From: an uncultured Pseudoalteromonas sp.
GTDB lineage: Bacteria > Pseudomonadota > Gammaproteobacteria > Enterobacterales > Alteromonadaceae
DNA length: 64,000 nt
Direction: 5' to 3'
NCBI GenBank assembly: GCA_947493455.1
Contig: CANLRB010000015.1
Coordinates: forward strand, 43,646-107,645
The notes under the pieces were generated by a model. That model made no database searches. It was not told the origin of the DNA and saw only the letters and a program-made list of their open reading frames with translations. The translations under genes and the position numbers were made by a program. Numbering within the stretch: the first letter of the stretch is position 1; every line of letters starts with the position of its first letter. Below, piece after piece: positions 37,664 through 47,715 of the stretch.

Positions 37664-37692
37664 TCGAATAACCGAAACCAAGTGATTATTTT

Positions 37693-37711
37693 GGGGGCTT
37701 TAGCCCCCTTT
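37693..37711 (+). terminator. Terminator-like hairpin between infB and rbfA
   Basis: Stem gggggc / gccccc, 4-nt loop, followed by tttattgctttt. It punctuates the operon 30 bp after infB. Confidence 0.75.
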
Positions 37712-37736
37712 ATTGCTTTTAAATTAAGTGGTGTTT

Positions 37737-38129
37737 ATGAGAGAGTTTTCTCGTACAGATAGAGTGGGTCAGCAGATCCAAAAAGAAGTTGCGGTAATAT
37801 TGCAACGCGAAATTAAAGACCCACGCCTGGGTATGATCACCGTGAGTGCGGTTGAAGTATCGCGTGATTTATCTTATGCAAAAATATTTATCACCTCGCT
37901 TGACGGTGATAACAAAGAAAAAGCGAAACAGAGTTTAGCGATTATTAATGAAGCCAGTGGCTATATTCGTTCTTTACTCGGTAAACGCATTCGCGCACGT
38001 ATTGTGCCTGAGTTGAAATTTGTGATGGATACATCATTACTCGAAGGTATGCGTATTTCAAACCTCGTTGATAAAGTGATCCGAGAAGATGAAGCAAAGC
38101 GCGGTGATGACGAAGCGGGCGAAGAGTAA
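37737..38129 (+). CDS. rbfA: Ribosome-binding factor A
   Basis: 130 residues from the ATG at 37737, which matches the homologue start ([19 protein letters not shown]); two upstream in-frame GTG codons give a poorer fit. KH-type fold with [31 protein letters not shown]. Binds the 5' helix of 16S rRNA in cold adaptation and 30S maturation. The stop overlaps the truB start (TAATG). Confidence 0.96.
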   Translation: MREFSRTDRVGQQIQKEVAVILQREIKDPRLGMITVSAVEVSRDLSYAKIFITSLDGDNKEKAKQSLAIINEASGYIRSLLGKRIRARIVPELKFVMDTSLLEGMRISNLVDKVIREDEAKRGDDEAGEE

Positions 38130-39079
38130 TGGGTAGAAGGCAAAAAGGTCGTCCTGTCGATGGCATTTTGTTATTAAATAAGCCAACAGATATTTCGTCA
38201 AGCAAAGCATTGCAAATAGCAAAAAGTATTTATTTTGCGCAAAAAGCTGGCCACACTGGCGCATTAGATCCGCTTGCGACCGGCATGTTGCCGATTTGCT
38301 TTGGTGAAGCGACTAAATTTTCTCAGTTTTTACTTGATACTGATAAAACATATGTTGTTCGTGCAAAACTTGGTGTACGTACCGATACATCTGACTCTGA
38401 CGGTGATGTGGTTGAAACCAAACCGGTTAATATCACGGAGCAACAATTGATTGACGCGGTTCAGTCTTTTGAAGGTGAGTCTGATCAATATCCATCGATG
38501 TTTTCAGCGCTAAAATACGAAGGCAAACCTTTGTATTACTATGCGCGCCAAGGCATTGAAGTGCCGCGCAAGTGTCGCAAAATCAACGTATTCAGTCTGA
38601 CCCTAGATGAATATGATGCGGCCAACAATGAAATTCAAATGACCGCACATGTCAGTAAAGGCACTTATATTCGTACGATTGTTGACGACTTAGGTGAAAA
38701 ACTCGGTTGTGGCGCTCATGTTATTATGTTGCACCGTAGCGCTGTGGGTCACTATCCTGCTGAGCAAATGCTGACACTTGATGAGCTGCAGGCTATTTTG
38801 GATGATGCAAAAGAAAAGGGAACAACCCCTTCAGAGTCGTTAGACCCACTTTTGCTTCCAATGGATACGGCACTTGAAGGTATGGCGGAAGTGTTGGTGA
38901 CAGACGGGCAAGCTAAAGCATTTAGCCACGGCCAAGCGGCTACGATGACTAATTTACCAGATGGTGTATTTAAAGTAGTGCGCTCGAGTGATGGTGTTTT
39001 TATCGGAATTGGCGAGCGCAATGATCAAGGCCAATTGAAATCAAAACGTGGTTTATCAAGTGCGACAGCATCAACTTAA
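38129..39079 (+). CDS. truB: tRNA pseudouridine-55 synthase
   Basis: 316 residues. Catalytic Asp in HTGALDPLATGMLP (about residue 48), KP-D-S-type motif near the N terminus (LLLNKPTDISSSKAL), YPSMFSALKYEGKPLYYYAR, and CSKGTYIRT-like VSKGTYIRTIVDDLG. Forms the T-loop pseudouridine of all tRNAs. C-terminal PUA-like segment. Translation coupled to rbfA. Confidence 0.97.
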   Translation: MGRRQKGRPVDGILLLNKPTDISSSKALQIAKSIYFAQKAGHTGALDPLATGMLPICFGEATKFSQFLLDTDKTYVVRAKLGVRTDTSDSDGDVVETKPVNITEQQLIDAVQSFEGESDQYPSMFSALKYEGKPLYYYARQGIEVPRKCRKINVFSLTLDEYDAANNEIQMTAHVSKGTYIRTIVDDLGEKLGCGAHVIMLHRSAVGHYPAEQMLTLDELQAILDDAKEKGTTPSESLDPLLLPMDTALEGMAEVLVTDGQAKAFSHGQAATMTNLPDGVFKVVRSSDGVFIGIGERNDQGQLKSKRGLSSATAST

Positions 39080-39100
39080 TTACGATATTTTAAATTTTAC

Positions 39101-39128
39101 TTGTAGTTACATTTATTGCTGGTAGAAT
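39101..39128 (+). promoter_or_regulatory. Candidate promoter of rpsO
   Basis: ttgtag (39101-39106), 16-bp spacer, tagaat (39123-39128), placing the transcript start just before the leader hairpin. Confidence 0.55.
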
Positions 39129-39141
39129 ACCGCGACTTAGC

Positions 39142-39171
39142 GCTTTGGCTGAATTAGTGATCGGCTAAAGC
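39142..39171 (+). promoter_or_regulatory. rpsO leader hairpin, candidate S15 autoregulatory site
   Basis: 11-bp stem gctttggctga / tcggctaaagc with an 8-nt loop, 31 nt before the rpsO start. It contains a G-U pair directly followed by a G-C pair, the tandem motif that S15 recognises in 16S rRNA and in known rpsO leaders. Autoregulation is inferred. Confidence 0.5.
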
Positions 39172-39202
39172 ATATTATCTAACTTAAACGTTTGGAGTTA
39201 TT

Positions 39203-39472
39203 ATGTCACTAAGCACTCAAGAAAAAGCTGATATCTTAGCAAAATTTGCACGCGCTGAAGGCGACACTGGTTCACCTGAAGTACAAGTTGCTTTATTAAC
39301 GCACGATATCAATAAGCTACAAGGTCACTTTGCTAACCACAAGCATGATTTCCACTCACGTCGTGGTCTTCTTCGCAAAGTAAGCCAACGTCGTAGCCTT
39401 CTTGACTACCTAAAGCGCAAAGATGCAGAGCGTTATGCTGCGCTTATCAAAGAGCTTGGCCTACGTCGCTAA
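39203..39472 (+). CDS. rpsO: Ribosomal protein uS15
   Basis: 89 residues, the standard length. [31 protein letters not shown] and [27 protein letters not shown] are the S15 signature. Primary binder of the 16S central domain. ggag precedes the ATG. A strong terminator separates it from pnp, as in E. coli. Confidence 0.99.
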   Translation: MSLSTQEKADILAKFARAEGDTGSPEVQVALLTHDINKLQGHFANHKHDFHSRRGLLRKVSQRRSLLDYLKRKDAERYAALIKELGLRR

Positions 39473-39484
39473 TATCTTTGTGAT

Positions 39485-39514
39485 AAAAAAAAGGAGCTTA
39501 GGCTCCTTTTTTTT
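39485..39514 (+). terminator. Intrinsic terminator after rpsO
   Basis: Stem ggagc / gctcc extended by an 8-bp A/T pairing, 4-nt loop ttag, T-run to 39514. Confidence 0.92.
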
Positions 39515-39591
39515 ATGTGGTTAGGCTGCCATCTGCACCATGATGCAGTATACTAGCGCAAGCGCAATTTAAATTGATTGCGTTGTAACCG

Positions 39592-39658
39592 ATACCAATT
39601 GTAGTAGTTAATCGATTTTACCTCGTTTTTAAATACGATTACCTACTGTAATTGGTAT
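39592..39658 (+). promoter_or_regulatory. Long stem-loop in the pnp leader, candidate RNase III site
   Basis: Left arm 39592-39614 pairs with right arm 39636-39658 over 23 positions with a single mismatch (39608/39642) and two G-U pairs, around a 21-nt loop. It ends 35 nt before the pnp ATG. In E. coli a long pnp leader duplex is cut by RNase III and then destabilised by PNPase itself; this stem fits that role. The outer ataccaatt/aattggtat arms also resemble dispersed palindromes common in this order. Confidence 0.6.
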
Positions 39659-39693
39659 TTTTAATAAAAATTAAATATTTAAAGGATTTTTTA

Positions 39694-41817
39694 ATGCAAC
39701 CGATTATTAAAAAATTTCAGTTAGGCCAACACGAAGTTACCCTTGAAACAGGTGTTATTGCACGTCAAGCTGACGCAGCAGTACTTGCAAGCATTGGCGA
39801 TACATCAGTGCTTGTAACTGTAGTAGGTAAGCGCGATGCTGCGCCTGGCCAAGACTTTTTCCCGCTAACAGTTAACTACCAAGAGCGTATGTACGCTGCA
39901 GGTCGCATCCCTGGTGGTTTCCTTAAGCGCGAAGGTCGTCCAAATGATGGCGAAACACTTATTGCACGTCTTGTAGATCGTCCAATTCGTCCTCTTTTCC
40001 CTGATGGTTTCGTAAATGAAGTTCAGGTTATTGCAACAGTTGTTTCAATTAACCCTGAAATCCAGCCTGATATCCTAACGCTAATAGGTACTTCTGCAGC
40101 ACTTGCTATCTCAGGTATTCCATTTAATGGTCCGATTGGTGCGTCGCGCGTTGGTTTCATAAACGACCAATACGTGCTTAACCCGTCAGCAACAGAACTT
40201 AAAGAAAGTAAGCTTGACCTAGTTGTTGCAGGTACTGAAAACGCGGTACTTATGGTTGAGTCTGAAGCTGAAGTATTATCTGAAGATGTTATGCTTGGTG
40301 CTGTTGTTTACGGTCACGAGCAATCTCAAGCGATCATCACTGCAATCAATGAGTTCAAAGCTGAAGCAGGCAAGCCAGCTTGGGATTGGACTGCACCAGA
40401 GAAGAATGTAACGCTTGCTGACAAAATCGCTGCTATCGCAGAAGAGAAAGTGGGCGCTGCTTACTTAATCACTGATAAAGTTGAGCGTAAAGAAGCACTT
40501 TCTGCAGCTAAAGCAGAAGTTGTTGAGCAATTAACAGCAGAGCTAGCTGAAGACGAAGAACTTGACGGTCAAGAAGTTGGCAAACTATTTGGTTCTCTAG
40601 AGAAGAAAATTGTACGCGGTCGCATCATCGCAGGCGAGAAGCGTATTGATGGTCGTGAACCAGACATGGTTCGTGCGCTTGACGTAATGACAGGTGTCCT
40701 TCCTCGTACTCACGGCTCAGCTGTATTCACACGTGGTGAAACGCAGGCACTTGTTACTGCGACACTTGGTACAGAACGTGATGCACAGTTAATTGATGAC
40801 CTAACCGGTACATCAACGAATCGTTTCATGCTTCACTACAACTTCCCTCCATTCTGTGTGGGTGAAACAGGCTTTGTAGGTTCTCCTAAGCGTCGTGAAA
40901 TTGGTCACGGTAACCTCGCTAAGCGTGGTATTCAAGCGGTTATGCCAACACTTGAAGAGTTCCCGTACTCAATACGTGTTGTTTCTGAAATCACAGAATC
41001 AAATGGTTCATCATCAATGGCATCAGTGTGTGGTACGTCACTTGCACTTATGAACGCGGGTGTGCCAACTAAAGCATCTGTTGCGGGTATCGCGATGGGT
41101 CTTGTTAAAGAAGATGAAAACTTTGTTGTTCTTTCAGATATCTTAGGTGATGAAGATCACTTAGGCGACATGGACTTTAAAGTAGCGGGTACGCAAGCGG
41201 GTATCACTGCATTGCAAATGGATATCAAGATTGAAGGTATCGACCGCGAAATCATGCAAATCGCACTTAACCAAGCGAAAGCGGCACGTCTTCACATTCT
41301 TACGGTAATGGATGAAGCAATCTCTGCGCCGCAAGAAGAGCTTTCAGAATTTGCTCCGCGTATTTACACAATGAACATTCCACCGAAGAAAATTGCTGAT
41401 GTTATCGGTAAAGGTGGTGCGGTTATCCGTCAACTTACTGAAGAGACGGGCACAACAATCGAAATCGAAGACGATGGTACAATTAAGATTGCTGCAACAG
41501 ACGGTGAAAGCGCGAAAGCAGCTATTTCACGTATTGAGCAACTAACTGCTGAACTTGAAGTAGGTACTATCTATAACGGTAAAGTTGTTCGTATCGTTGA
41601 CTTTGGTGCGTTCGTAAACGTATTACCAGGTAAAGATGGTCTTGTTCATATTTCACAAATCTGTGAAGAGCGCATTAATAATGTAGCTGATCACCTTAAA
41701 GTGGGTGATGAAGTTAAAGTTAAAGTGCTTGAAGTAGACCGCCAAGGCCGTGTACGTTTGAGTATTAAAGAAGCTAACAAGCCAGCAGAAGCACCGAAAG
41801 AGGGTGATGCTGAATAA
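39694..41817 (+). CDS. pnp: Polynucleotide phosphorylase
   Basis: 707 residues from the ATG at 39694 (aaagga at 39681-39686; homologues start M.PI.KKFQ.GQH.VTLETG); an upstream in-frame start at 39652 falls inside the leader hairpin. Two RNase PH domains (about 10-145 and 310-540, with [22 protein letters not shown] and [17 protein letters not shown]), a helical linker, KH (about 553-610, [17 protein letters not shown]) and S1 (about 620-690). 3'-5' phosphorolytic RNA decay and degradosome member. Confidence 0.98.
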   Translation: MQPIIKKFQLGQHEVTLETGVIARQADAAVLASIGDTSVLVTVVGKRDAAPGQDFFPLTVNYQERMYAAGRIPGGFLKREGRPNDGETLIARLVDRPIRPLFPDGFVNEVQVIATVVSINPEIQPDILTLIGTSAALAISGIPFNGPIGASRVGFINDQYVLNPSATELKESKLDLVVAGTENAVLMVESEAEVLSEDVMLGAVVYGHEQSQAIITAINEFKAEAGKPAWDWTAPEKNVTLADKIAAIAEEKVGAAYLITDKVERKEALSAAKAEVVEQLTAELAEDEELDGQEVGKLFGSLEKKIVRGRIIAGEKRIDGREPDMVRALDVMTGVLPRTHGSAVFTRGETQALVTATLGTERDAQLIDDLTGTSTNRFMLHYNFPPFCVGETGFVGSPKRREIGHGNLAKRGIQAVMPTLEEFPYSIRVVSEITESNGSSSMASVCGTSLALMNAGVPTKASVAGIAMGLVKEDENFVVLSDILGDEDHLGDMDFKVAGTQAGITALQMDIKIEGIDREIMQIALNQAKAARLHILTVMDEAISAPQEELSEFAPRIYTMNIPPKKIADVIGKGGAVIRQLTEETGTTIEIEDDGTIKIAATDGESAKAAISRIEQLTAELEVGTIYNGKVVRIVDFGAFVNVLPGKDGLVHISQICEERINNVADHLKVGDEVKVKVLEVDRQGRVRLSIKEANKPAEAPKEGDAE

Positions 41818-41849
41818 TTTGTTCGCTAAAATAACAATTGTTTGTATCT

Positions 41850-41874
41850 AAGGGGCTGTTAAGCCCCTTTTTTT
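41850..41874 (+). terminator. Intrinsic terminator after pnp
   Basis: Stem aaggggct / agcccctt, 4-nt loop, T-run to 41874. Confidence 0.92.
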
Positions 41875-41918
41875 ATGCTCTAATATAATTTATGCATTTA
41901 GTTTGGTAATGGAAGTCA

Positions 41919-42803
41919 ATGAGTATAAAAAAATTGTTTGTGACGATGTCGATAGTGCTGTCGTTAAGTGCGTGTCAGTCAACGGAGCAACAGAAAACCT
42001 CACTGTTGTCAGTACCATTTACGCAACCACAACAAGTCACTTTGTCAAATCAAGTTACACTAGCCAGAATTGAGCAGCGATTACTTACATCAGAATTGAA
42101 GCCAGACCAACTTGCACAAACTTATTTCGAACGCGGTGCGTTGTACGACAATATGGGATTACCAACGCTTGCTAGTATTGATTATGACCGCGTATTGAGG
42201 ATCAGACCCGATATCCCGGGTGTTTACAATTTGATTGGTATTCATTACACAGTCGCGATGCAATTTGATAAAGCATACGAGAGTTTTGATAATGTGTTGG
42301 AACTCGACCCAGAATATGATTATGCCTATTTAAACCGCGGTATTGCGCTTTATTATGGTAACCGAAAAGAGCTGTCAAAAGCGGATTTTCAAACCTATTT
42401 GAGCAAAGATAATTTGGACCCTTATCGCGCATTATGGCTTTATATTGCGACGTATGATGTTGATAAGCAACAGGCTCGGCAACAACTATTAGAAGCCGCC
42501 AACACACTTGATAAAGAAAAATGGGCGTATCAGTTGGTTCAAGTATTTTTAGGTGAAATAACTGAACAGCAACTCTTCGACAAGATAGGTTATGGTGTGT
42601 CGAATCAAAACGAATATCGTGAACGTCTCTGTGAAGCGTACTTTTACTTAGCGAAAAAGGCATTATGGCAAGGGGATAAGAAACGAGCCATTGATTATTT
42701 TAATTTAACACTTGCGACTAATATATATCAGTTTGTAGAACATAAATATGCGAAGCTTGAGTTAAAACTATTGTTTAGTGATGAGCCAAACTCTGCCGGT
42801 TAA
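41919..42803 (+). CDS. nlpI: Lipoprotein NlpI (TPR adaptor)
   Basis: 294 residues, matching E. coli NlpI (294). Lipobox LSAC with lipidated Cys19, then tetratricopeptide repeats (about 60-170: YFERGALYDNMGLPTLASIDYDRVL, YNLIGIHYTVAMQFDKAYESFDNVLELDP, YAYLNRGIALYYGNR). NlpI is an outer-membrane adaptor that brings substrates such as MepS to protease Prc and scaffolds peptidoglycan hydrolases. Location after pnp is conserved. The next gene starts within its last 23 bases. Confidence 0.95.
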   Translation: MSIKKLFVTMSIVLSLSACQSTEQQKTSLLSVPFTQPQQVTLSNQVTLARIEQRLLTSELKPDQLAQTYFERGALYDNMGLPTLASIDYDRVLRIRPDIPGVYNLIGIHYTVAMQFDKAYESFDNVLELDPEYDYAYLNRGIALYYGNRKELSKADFQTYLSKDNLDPYRALWLYIATYDVDKQQARQQLLEAANTLDKEKWAYQLVQVFLGEITEQQLFDKIGYGVSNQNEYRERLCEAYFYLAKKALWQGDKKRAIDYFNLTLATNIYQFVEHKYAKLELKLLFSDEPNSAG

Positions 42804-44313
42804 TTTTGTTAGGCAATTTAGTATTGCTGTTTTATGTATTTTTGGTTTTGTTGCAGATACCTGTGTCTCGCCAAAATATTTAAAGCAGCGCTTTGTCGAT
42901 GATCCGCAAAGTTATTTTTATGTCCTCGCTGCTCATTACCAGCTTGATGATATATCTTATTATGCTGATAACCCTGAAGTACTTCGGCTATTCTTAAAGT
43001 CAGGTAAACACGATGCGGCGCTATTGCTCGGCGAATATTATGCAAAGCTCAAGCGTGCCGACTTAGCCGAGCGCTATTATCAAATAGCCCTAAATCGTGA
43101 CGTGCCAAATACCACCATCTTTTACGCTCATTTTTTAGCAAATCAAGAGGCGTGGAGCGCACTCGTTAAATTAAGTGAAAATTCGATAGAACAGCAAGTT
43201 AAAGATTATAATTCTTTAGCTAAAATGCAGATAGGGCGGCCTATTCATGATGACTTTTCATGGCAACAACAAACGTTTTTACCACAATGTAAAAGTCGAC
43301 TATTGCTTATTGCAACTAGCCATAAAGCGAAATCCCATCTCGAAAGACTTGCAAGTCAACTGAACGACCAATTAGTGCCATTAGGGATTTGTTTGAGTGA
43401 GCCAAATTATCTTCCACAAACGCTGATTAAATGCTCAAATTACATGGGTGAAAATATCCAATGCGAATTTGCTTTAGCCGATTTACCACAGCCTCAAATC
43501 GGGTATCACGGTTTAGTTGTCGCGACCGAGCACGGACAAGCGAATGTGTCATCGGGTATAGCAAAAATATCGTTGCGACACGATGCTAACGTGTTATTGC
43601 ATGAGATTATGCATCTCTATGGATTTGTTGATGAATATCGCGTGAGTCAACAATTACAAGAGTCGATTTGTGTGGCTGATACACACAGTGCCAACATTCA
43701 GTTTGTTGCTACTGAGCATGTTGAATCATTCGTCCACAGCAATAGTGGGGTTCAACTGACGCAAGTTGATACCTGTCACGGGACGAATGTCACTGCCGTT
43801 CGAAGAGGTAGTGAGACTACCATTATGGAATTGCAAGAAGTTGGTTTAAATCAGGAATATAGCAGTTTATTGCAATTGAGCATTAAAGCGCAGGTAAATA
43901 ATCCGCATTTTGCAGAATATTTTTATCGTCTTTCGAATAACGCCACGTGGCTACATTATGCTGTGGACATGCAAAATAAAAGTGCGACAAGTTACTATGT
44001 CAATCAGTTGATTGAGCGCAAACGCTATCGTGAGGCATTAGTCAAGCTTGAACAAATAAAACCTTGGCCTTTGGCTCACTCACAGCAGGCTCGGGTTTAT
44101 TTGTTGCTAGATGAACTAGAACAAGCTCGCGCTGCGATTGATTTGGCGATGGCTGAGCACGATAGTTTTGCTTATGTCTATATGGCTGACTTGATATGCA
44201 AATTAGATACATGTGATACAAAGCACTATGTTGCGCTATTAGAACAAGCAGAGCGACTTAATAATCCATTGGCACGTTATCGGCTTGCTAAGTTACGCCA
44301 AAAATCACTATGA
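42781..44313 (+). CDS. Secreted putative zinc metallopeptidase with TPR-like repeats
   Basis: 510 residues from the ATG at 42781 (a GTG at 42778 is one codon earlier). N-terminal hydrophobic stretch (about 11-26) ending in a Cys (ADTC), a weak lipobox or a signal peptide. A helical-repeat region (about 40-150, KRADLAERYYQIALNRDVPN) precedes the putative catalytic domain with HEIMHLYGFVDEY (His274, Glu275, His278, Asp284-Glu285). This HExxH-xx-G-x-x-DEY shape recalls the M64-type HExxH-DEY motif. Further TPR-like helices follow (about 400-510, REALVKLEQIKPWPLAHSQQARVYLLLDELEQARAAIDLAM). At least eight other cysteines. Overlaps nlpI by 23 bp, so coupled; a partner role in envelope proteolysis is inferred. 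Not recognised as a named family. Confidence 0.65.
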   Translation: MSQTLPVNFVRQFSIAVLCIFGFVADTCVSPKYLKQRFVDDPQSYFYVLAAHYQLDDISYYADNPEVLRLFLKSGKHDAALLLGEYYAKLKRADLAERYYQIALNRDVPNTTIFYAHFLANQEAWSALVKLSENSIEQQVKDYNSLAKMQIGRPIHDDFSWQQQTFLPQCKSRLLLIATSHKAKSHLERLASQLNDQLVPLGICLSEPNYLPQTLIKCSNYMGENIQCEFALADLPQPQIGYHGLVVATEHGQANVSSGIAKISLRHDANVLLHEIMHLYGFVDEYRVSQQLQESICVADTHSANIQFVATEHVESFVHSNSGVQLTQVDTCHGTNVTAVRRGSETTIMELQEVGLNQEYSSLLQLSIKAQVNNPHFAEYFYRLSNNATWLHYAVDMQNKSATSYYVNQLIERKRYREALVKLEQIKPWPLAHSQQARVYLLLDELEQARAAIDLAMAEHDSFAYVYMADLICKLDTCDTKHYVALLEQAERLNNPLARYRLAKLRQKSL

Positions 44314-44498
44314 GACTCTGTTATAACTATTAGATAAGATTAGTGAACAGATAAATGTTTATTAAATTGAAAATAAACTATATTTAAAGCGAGCATAATT
44401 GGCGTATTTATGTTCAATTACAGCTGGTTAGTATAGACATATAGCTAACTTGTCAGTATAACTACAGGTTGAATTTAATGGGCGCAACTAATGTTACA

Positions 44499-44513
44499 AG
44501 ATAGGTACTATCT
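44499..44513. promoter_or_regulatory. Palindrome upstream of the mrp operon
   Basis: agatag-gta-ctatct, perfect 6-bp inverted repeat around three bases, 65 bp before mrpA in a 265-bp intergenic stretch with no gene. Candidate operator; no regulator assigned. Confidence 0.35.
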
Positions 44514-44578
44514 GTATCTTTATCATCTCGAAGCGCTTAAAAAGAGCACGTTGTAACAGATATTAAAGGTTTTAATCT

Positions 44579-47371
44579 ATGTCTTTACTTTGGGTACCCT
44601 TGTTGTCATTAATTGGCAGTTTTGTTTCGGCATTTTCGGGCAAGCTGTCACGTAACATGAGTACATTATTATGTGCCGCCTTTCCGGCGTTTGCACTGGC
44701 GATTGTCGTTTACCACGGTGCAGCCGTATTAGATGGCGAAACACTTCGCTTCCATATTCCATGGATCCCGTTATTGGGGATCAATTTATCTTTTCGCCTC
44801 GATGGCTTAGCCCTATTATTTTGTTTTATGATTTTGGGTATTGGCCTACTTGTCATACTGTATGCTCGCTATTACTTAAGCACGAAAGATTCGATGCCGA
44901 AGTTTTACGCTTATTTACTGTTATTTATGACCGCGATGCTTGGTATTGTGATGTCAAACAATATCATACAGCTATGGTTATTTTGGGAGCTAACCAGTAT
45001 TAGCTCATTTTTACTTATTAGTTATTGGTGGCATAGCTCTGATGCGCGCCGTGGCGCACGTATGGCATTGACTATAACCGGTGCTGGCGGGCTCGCTTTG
45101 CTAGCAGGTTTTGTTTTACTGGGTCATATTGTTGGCAGTTACGACTTAGATGTTATTTTAGGCCAAGCCGACTTAATTAAGAATCACGCGCTTTACCCAG
45201 TCACATTATGTCTTATTTTGTTGGGCGCATTTACTAAATCAGCACAATTTCCATTTCATTTTTGGTTGCCCCATGCTATGGCTGCGCCAACGCCTGTAAG
45301 TGCATACTTACACTCTGCGACCATGGTAAAAGCAGGTATCTTTTTATTGGCACGTTTTTATCCTGCTTTATCAGGTACTGAACTATGGTTTTTATTGGTT
45401 GCCTTAACTGGTTTGGCAACGCTTTTGGTTGGCGCCTATATGGCGCTGTTTAAGCATGATTTGAAAGGTTTATTAGCGTATTCAACAATTAGCCATTTGG
45501 GACTGATTACCCTGTTGCTCGGCCTTGATACAGAACTTGCTACTGTAGCGGCGATTTTTCATATAATAAACCATGCCACTTTTAAAGCTTCTTTGTTTAT
45601 GGCGACCGGTATTATTGACCATGAAACCGGCTCTCGAGATATGCGTAAACTAAATGGTTTATGGCAATATTTACCCTATACGGCAACCCTAGCGATGGTC
45701 GCAGCGGCATCGATGGCCGGTGTGCCATTACTCAACGGATTTTTATCTAAAGAAATGTTCTTTGCAGAAACGCTGCATCAACAAATTTTAGGATCAATGT
45801 CATGGCTAATTCCTGTGTTGGCGACCTTAGCTGCGGCGTTTTCAGTCGCATATTCAATGCGCTTTATCCATGATGTATTTTTTAATGGTGAACCGATTGG
45901 TTTAACAAAAACACCTCATGAGCCACCGCGTTATATGCGTGTGCCAGTCGAAATTCTAGTTGCTCTATGTATTATTGTCGGTATGTTCCCACATTTTGCT
46001 GTGGACGATATATTAAGCGTGGCGTCACAGGCTGTGCTTGGTCATCGAGCGCCGGAATTTAATTTGGCGATTTGGCATGGCTTAAATTTACCGTTAATGA
46101 TGAGTGTATTTGCCGTCGCTGTGGGCATTTTTATCTATGTTCAACGCAAACATTTATTCCAATTTCAAGCATCGTTGCCTGACTTGGACCCAAAACGTGG
46201 CTTTTTGGTAGGTGTTAAGTCACTTGTCAATTATGCCGAACGGATCAGTGGCGCGCTCGAAAATGGCTCATTACAACGCTATGTTGTGTTGCTCTTGTTA
46301 GTCGTTGTTATTTTTGCAGGCCTGCCATTATTTGAAATGGAAAAGTTGGTTGGCAACCAAGGGCTGACTCCGATTGACCCTCATAATGCAATCGGTGCAA
46401 CACTGTTGATCATTGGTGCTCTTGCCACTGTTATTTGGCATAGAGTACGTATGGTTGCCCTATTAATGATTTCTATTGTTGGCTTGATGGTTGCAGTTGC
46501 CTTTACTCGTTTTTCAGCGCCAGATCTTGCATTGACACAGTTAACAGTAGAAGTGGTCACGGTTGTGTTACTGATGTTAGCGCTTTTCTTTTTACCACAT
46601 CGAACGCCTAAAGAGTCGAGTTCAATTCGATTATTACGTGATGTGGGTGTGGCGTCATCAGTCGGTGTTATTATTGGCTCTATTTGTTACGCCATTTTAA
46701 CGCGCCCGCTCAATTCTATTTCTGACTTTTTTGTTGCGAATGCAAAAACTGGTGGCGGTGGCACTAATGTGGTTAATGTCATCTTAGTTGATTTCCGTGG
46801 CTTTGATACGTTAGGGGAAATTACAGTTCTTGGCATTGCAGGTTTAGGTATCTTTAAATTACTCGCTAATTTACCACTCTTTATGCCAGCCAGTGACGGC
46901 GATGGTCGCCCTTGGGCACGAGAACGCCATCCAATGTTACTTGCGAGTATTTCGCAAACCTTGTTACCACTTGCAATTTTGGTGACCGTTTATATTTTCT
47001 TACGTGGTCATAATTTACCGGGAGGTGGTTTTATTGCAGGTTTGGTTACGGCCATTGCGTTCATCTTGCAATATATCGCGCACGGCTCAAATTGGATTTA
47101 TGAGCGCTTTAATGTCAATTATCGAAAAATTATCGCGTCGGGTATTGCGATTGCGTTTTTAACTGGTGTTGGAAGCTGGGCGTTTGACAGGCCTTTCTTA
47201 ACGTCTTGGTTTGAATATTTTGATATCCCAGCGGTGGGTAAAATCGAATTGGCAAGCGCAATTGCATTTGATTTAGGTGTTTATTTAACAGTAGTAGGTG
47301 CAACACTTATGATTTTAGCGAGTCTAGGCCGCTTGACTGCGTCAAGCCATGAAAAGCAGGAGGCGAACTAA
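44579..47371 (+). CDS. mrpA: Mrp Na+/H+ antiporter subunit A fused to B
   Basis: 930 residues, about 24 membrane segments. The N-terminal two thirds are the proton-pumping antiporter module related to complex I NuoL ([70 protein letters not shown] with the conserved Glu, Lys and His positions). The C-terminal part contains the MrpA-specific domain ([29 protein letters not shown]) and a fused MrpB (about 800-930, [30 protein letters not shown]). This AB fusion is usual in gammaproteobacteria. Extrudes Na+ for H+; sodium and pH homeostasis in seawater. Confidence 0.95.
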   Translation: MSLLWVPLLSLIGSFVSAFSGKLSRNMSTLLCAAFPAFALAIVVYHGAAVLDGETLRFHIPWIPLLGINLSFRLDGLALLFCFMILGIGLLVILYARYYLSTKDSMPKFYAYLLLFMTAMLGIVMSNNIIQLWLFWELTSISSFLLISYWWHSSDARRGARMALTITGAGGLALLAGFVLLGHIVGSYDLDVILGQADLIKNHALYPVTLCLILLGAFTKSAQFPFHFWLPHAMAAPTPVSAYLHSATMVKAGIFLLARFYPALSGTELWFLLVALTGLATLLVGAYMALFKHDLKGLLAYSTISHLGLITLLLGLDTELATVAAIFHIINHATFKASLFMATGIIDHETGSRDMRKLNGLWQYLPYTATLAMVAAASMAGVPLLNGFLSKEMFFAETLHQQILGSMSWLIPVLATLAAAFSVAYSMRFIHDVFFNGEPIGLTKTPHEPPRYMRVPVEILVALCIIVGMFPHFAVDDILSVASQAVLGHRAPEFNLAIWHGLNLPLMMSVFAVAVGIFIYVQRKHLFQFQASLPDLDPKRGFLVGVKSLVNYAERISGALENGSLQRYVVLLLLVVVIFAGLPLFEMEKLVGNQGLTPIDPHNAIGATLLIIGALATVIWHRVRMVALLMISIVGLMVAVAFTRFSAPDLALTQLTVEVVTVVLLMLALFFLPHRTPKESSSIRLLRDVGVASSVGVIIGSICYAILTRPLNSISDFFVANAKTGGGGTNVVNVILVDFRGFDTLGEITVLGIAGLGIFKLLANLPLFMPASDGDGRPWARERHPMLLASISQTLLPLAILVTVYIFLRGHNLPGGGFIAGLVTAIAFILQYIAHGSNWIYERFNVNYRKIIASGIAIAFLTGVGSWAFDRPFLTSWFEYFDIPAVGKIELASAIAFDLGVYLTVVGATLMILASLGRLTASSHEKQEAN

Positions 47372-47715
47372 TGGAATTATTATATGCATGTTGTGTTGGC
47401 GTATTAGTAAGCTGTGGCATCTTTTTATTATTGAGAGCGCGCACCTTTCCTGTGGTTCTCGGTCTGACGATGCTTTCTTATGCAGTGAATCTATTTTTGT
47501 TTGCATCAGGTCGCCTAGTGGTTAACCAAGCCGCCGTGTTAGGTTATTCAACAAGTTATTCTGATCCACTGCCGCAGGCTCTTGTATTAACCGCAATCGT
47601 GATTGGATTTGCGATGACGGCGTTTGTCGTTATTTTAGCGATCCGTGGGCGCGCTGACTTAGGGCATGACCATGTTCATATGGCTTTCCCTAAGCTCAAA
47701 AAAGGGAATAAGTAA
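47371..47715 (+). CDS. mrpC: Mrp antiporter subunit C
   Basis: 114 residues, three membrane segments, related to complex I NuoK (FPVVLGLTMLSYAVNLFLFASGRL; DPLPQALVLTAIVIGFAMTAFVVILAIR). Start overlaps the mrpA stop by one base and its stop overlaps mrpD by one base, so translation is coupled. Confidence 0.95.
   Translation: MELLYACCVGVLVSCGIFLLLRARTFPVVLGLTMLSYAVNLFLFASGRLVVNQAAVLGYSTSYSDPLPQALVLTAIVIGFAMTAFVVILAIRGRADLGHDHVHMAFPKLKKGNK

Noticed and set aside
39592-39658. Palindrome considered as a complete MITE or IS end
   Set aside because: No transposase, no target-site duplication that I can show, and its position fits a pnp leader duplex; left as an alternative only.
42202-42663. Minus-strand frame (153 codons) opposite nlpI
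   Set aside because: Antisense to well-supported TPR sequence; no motifs.
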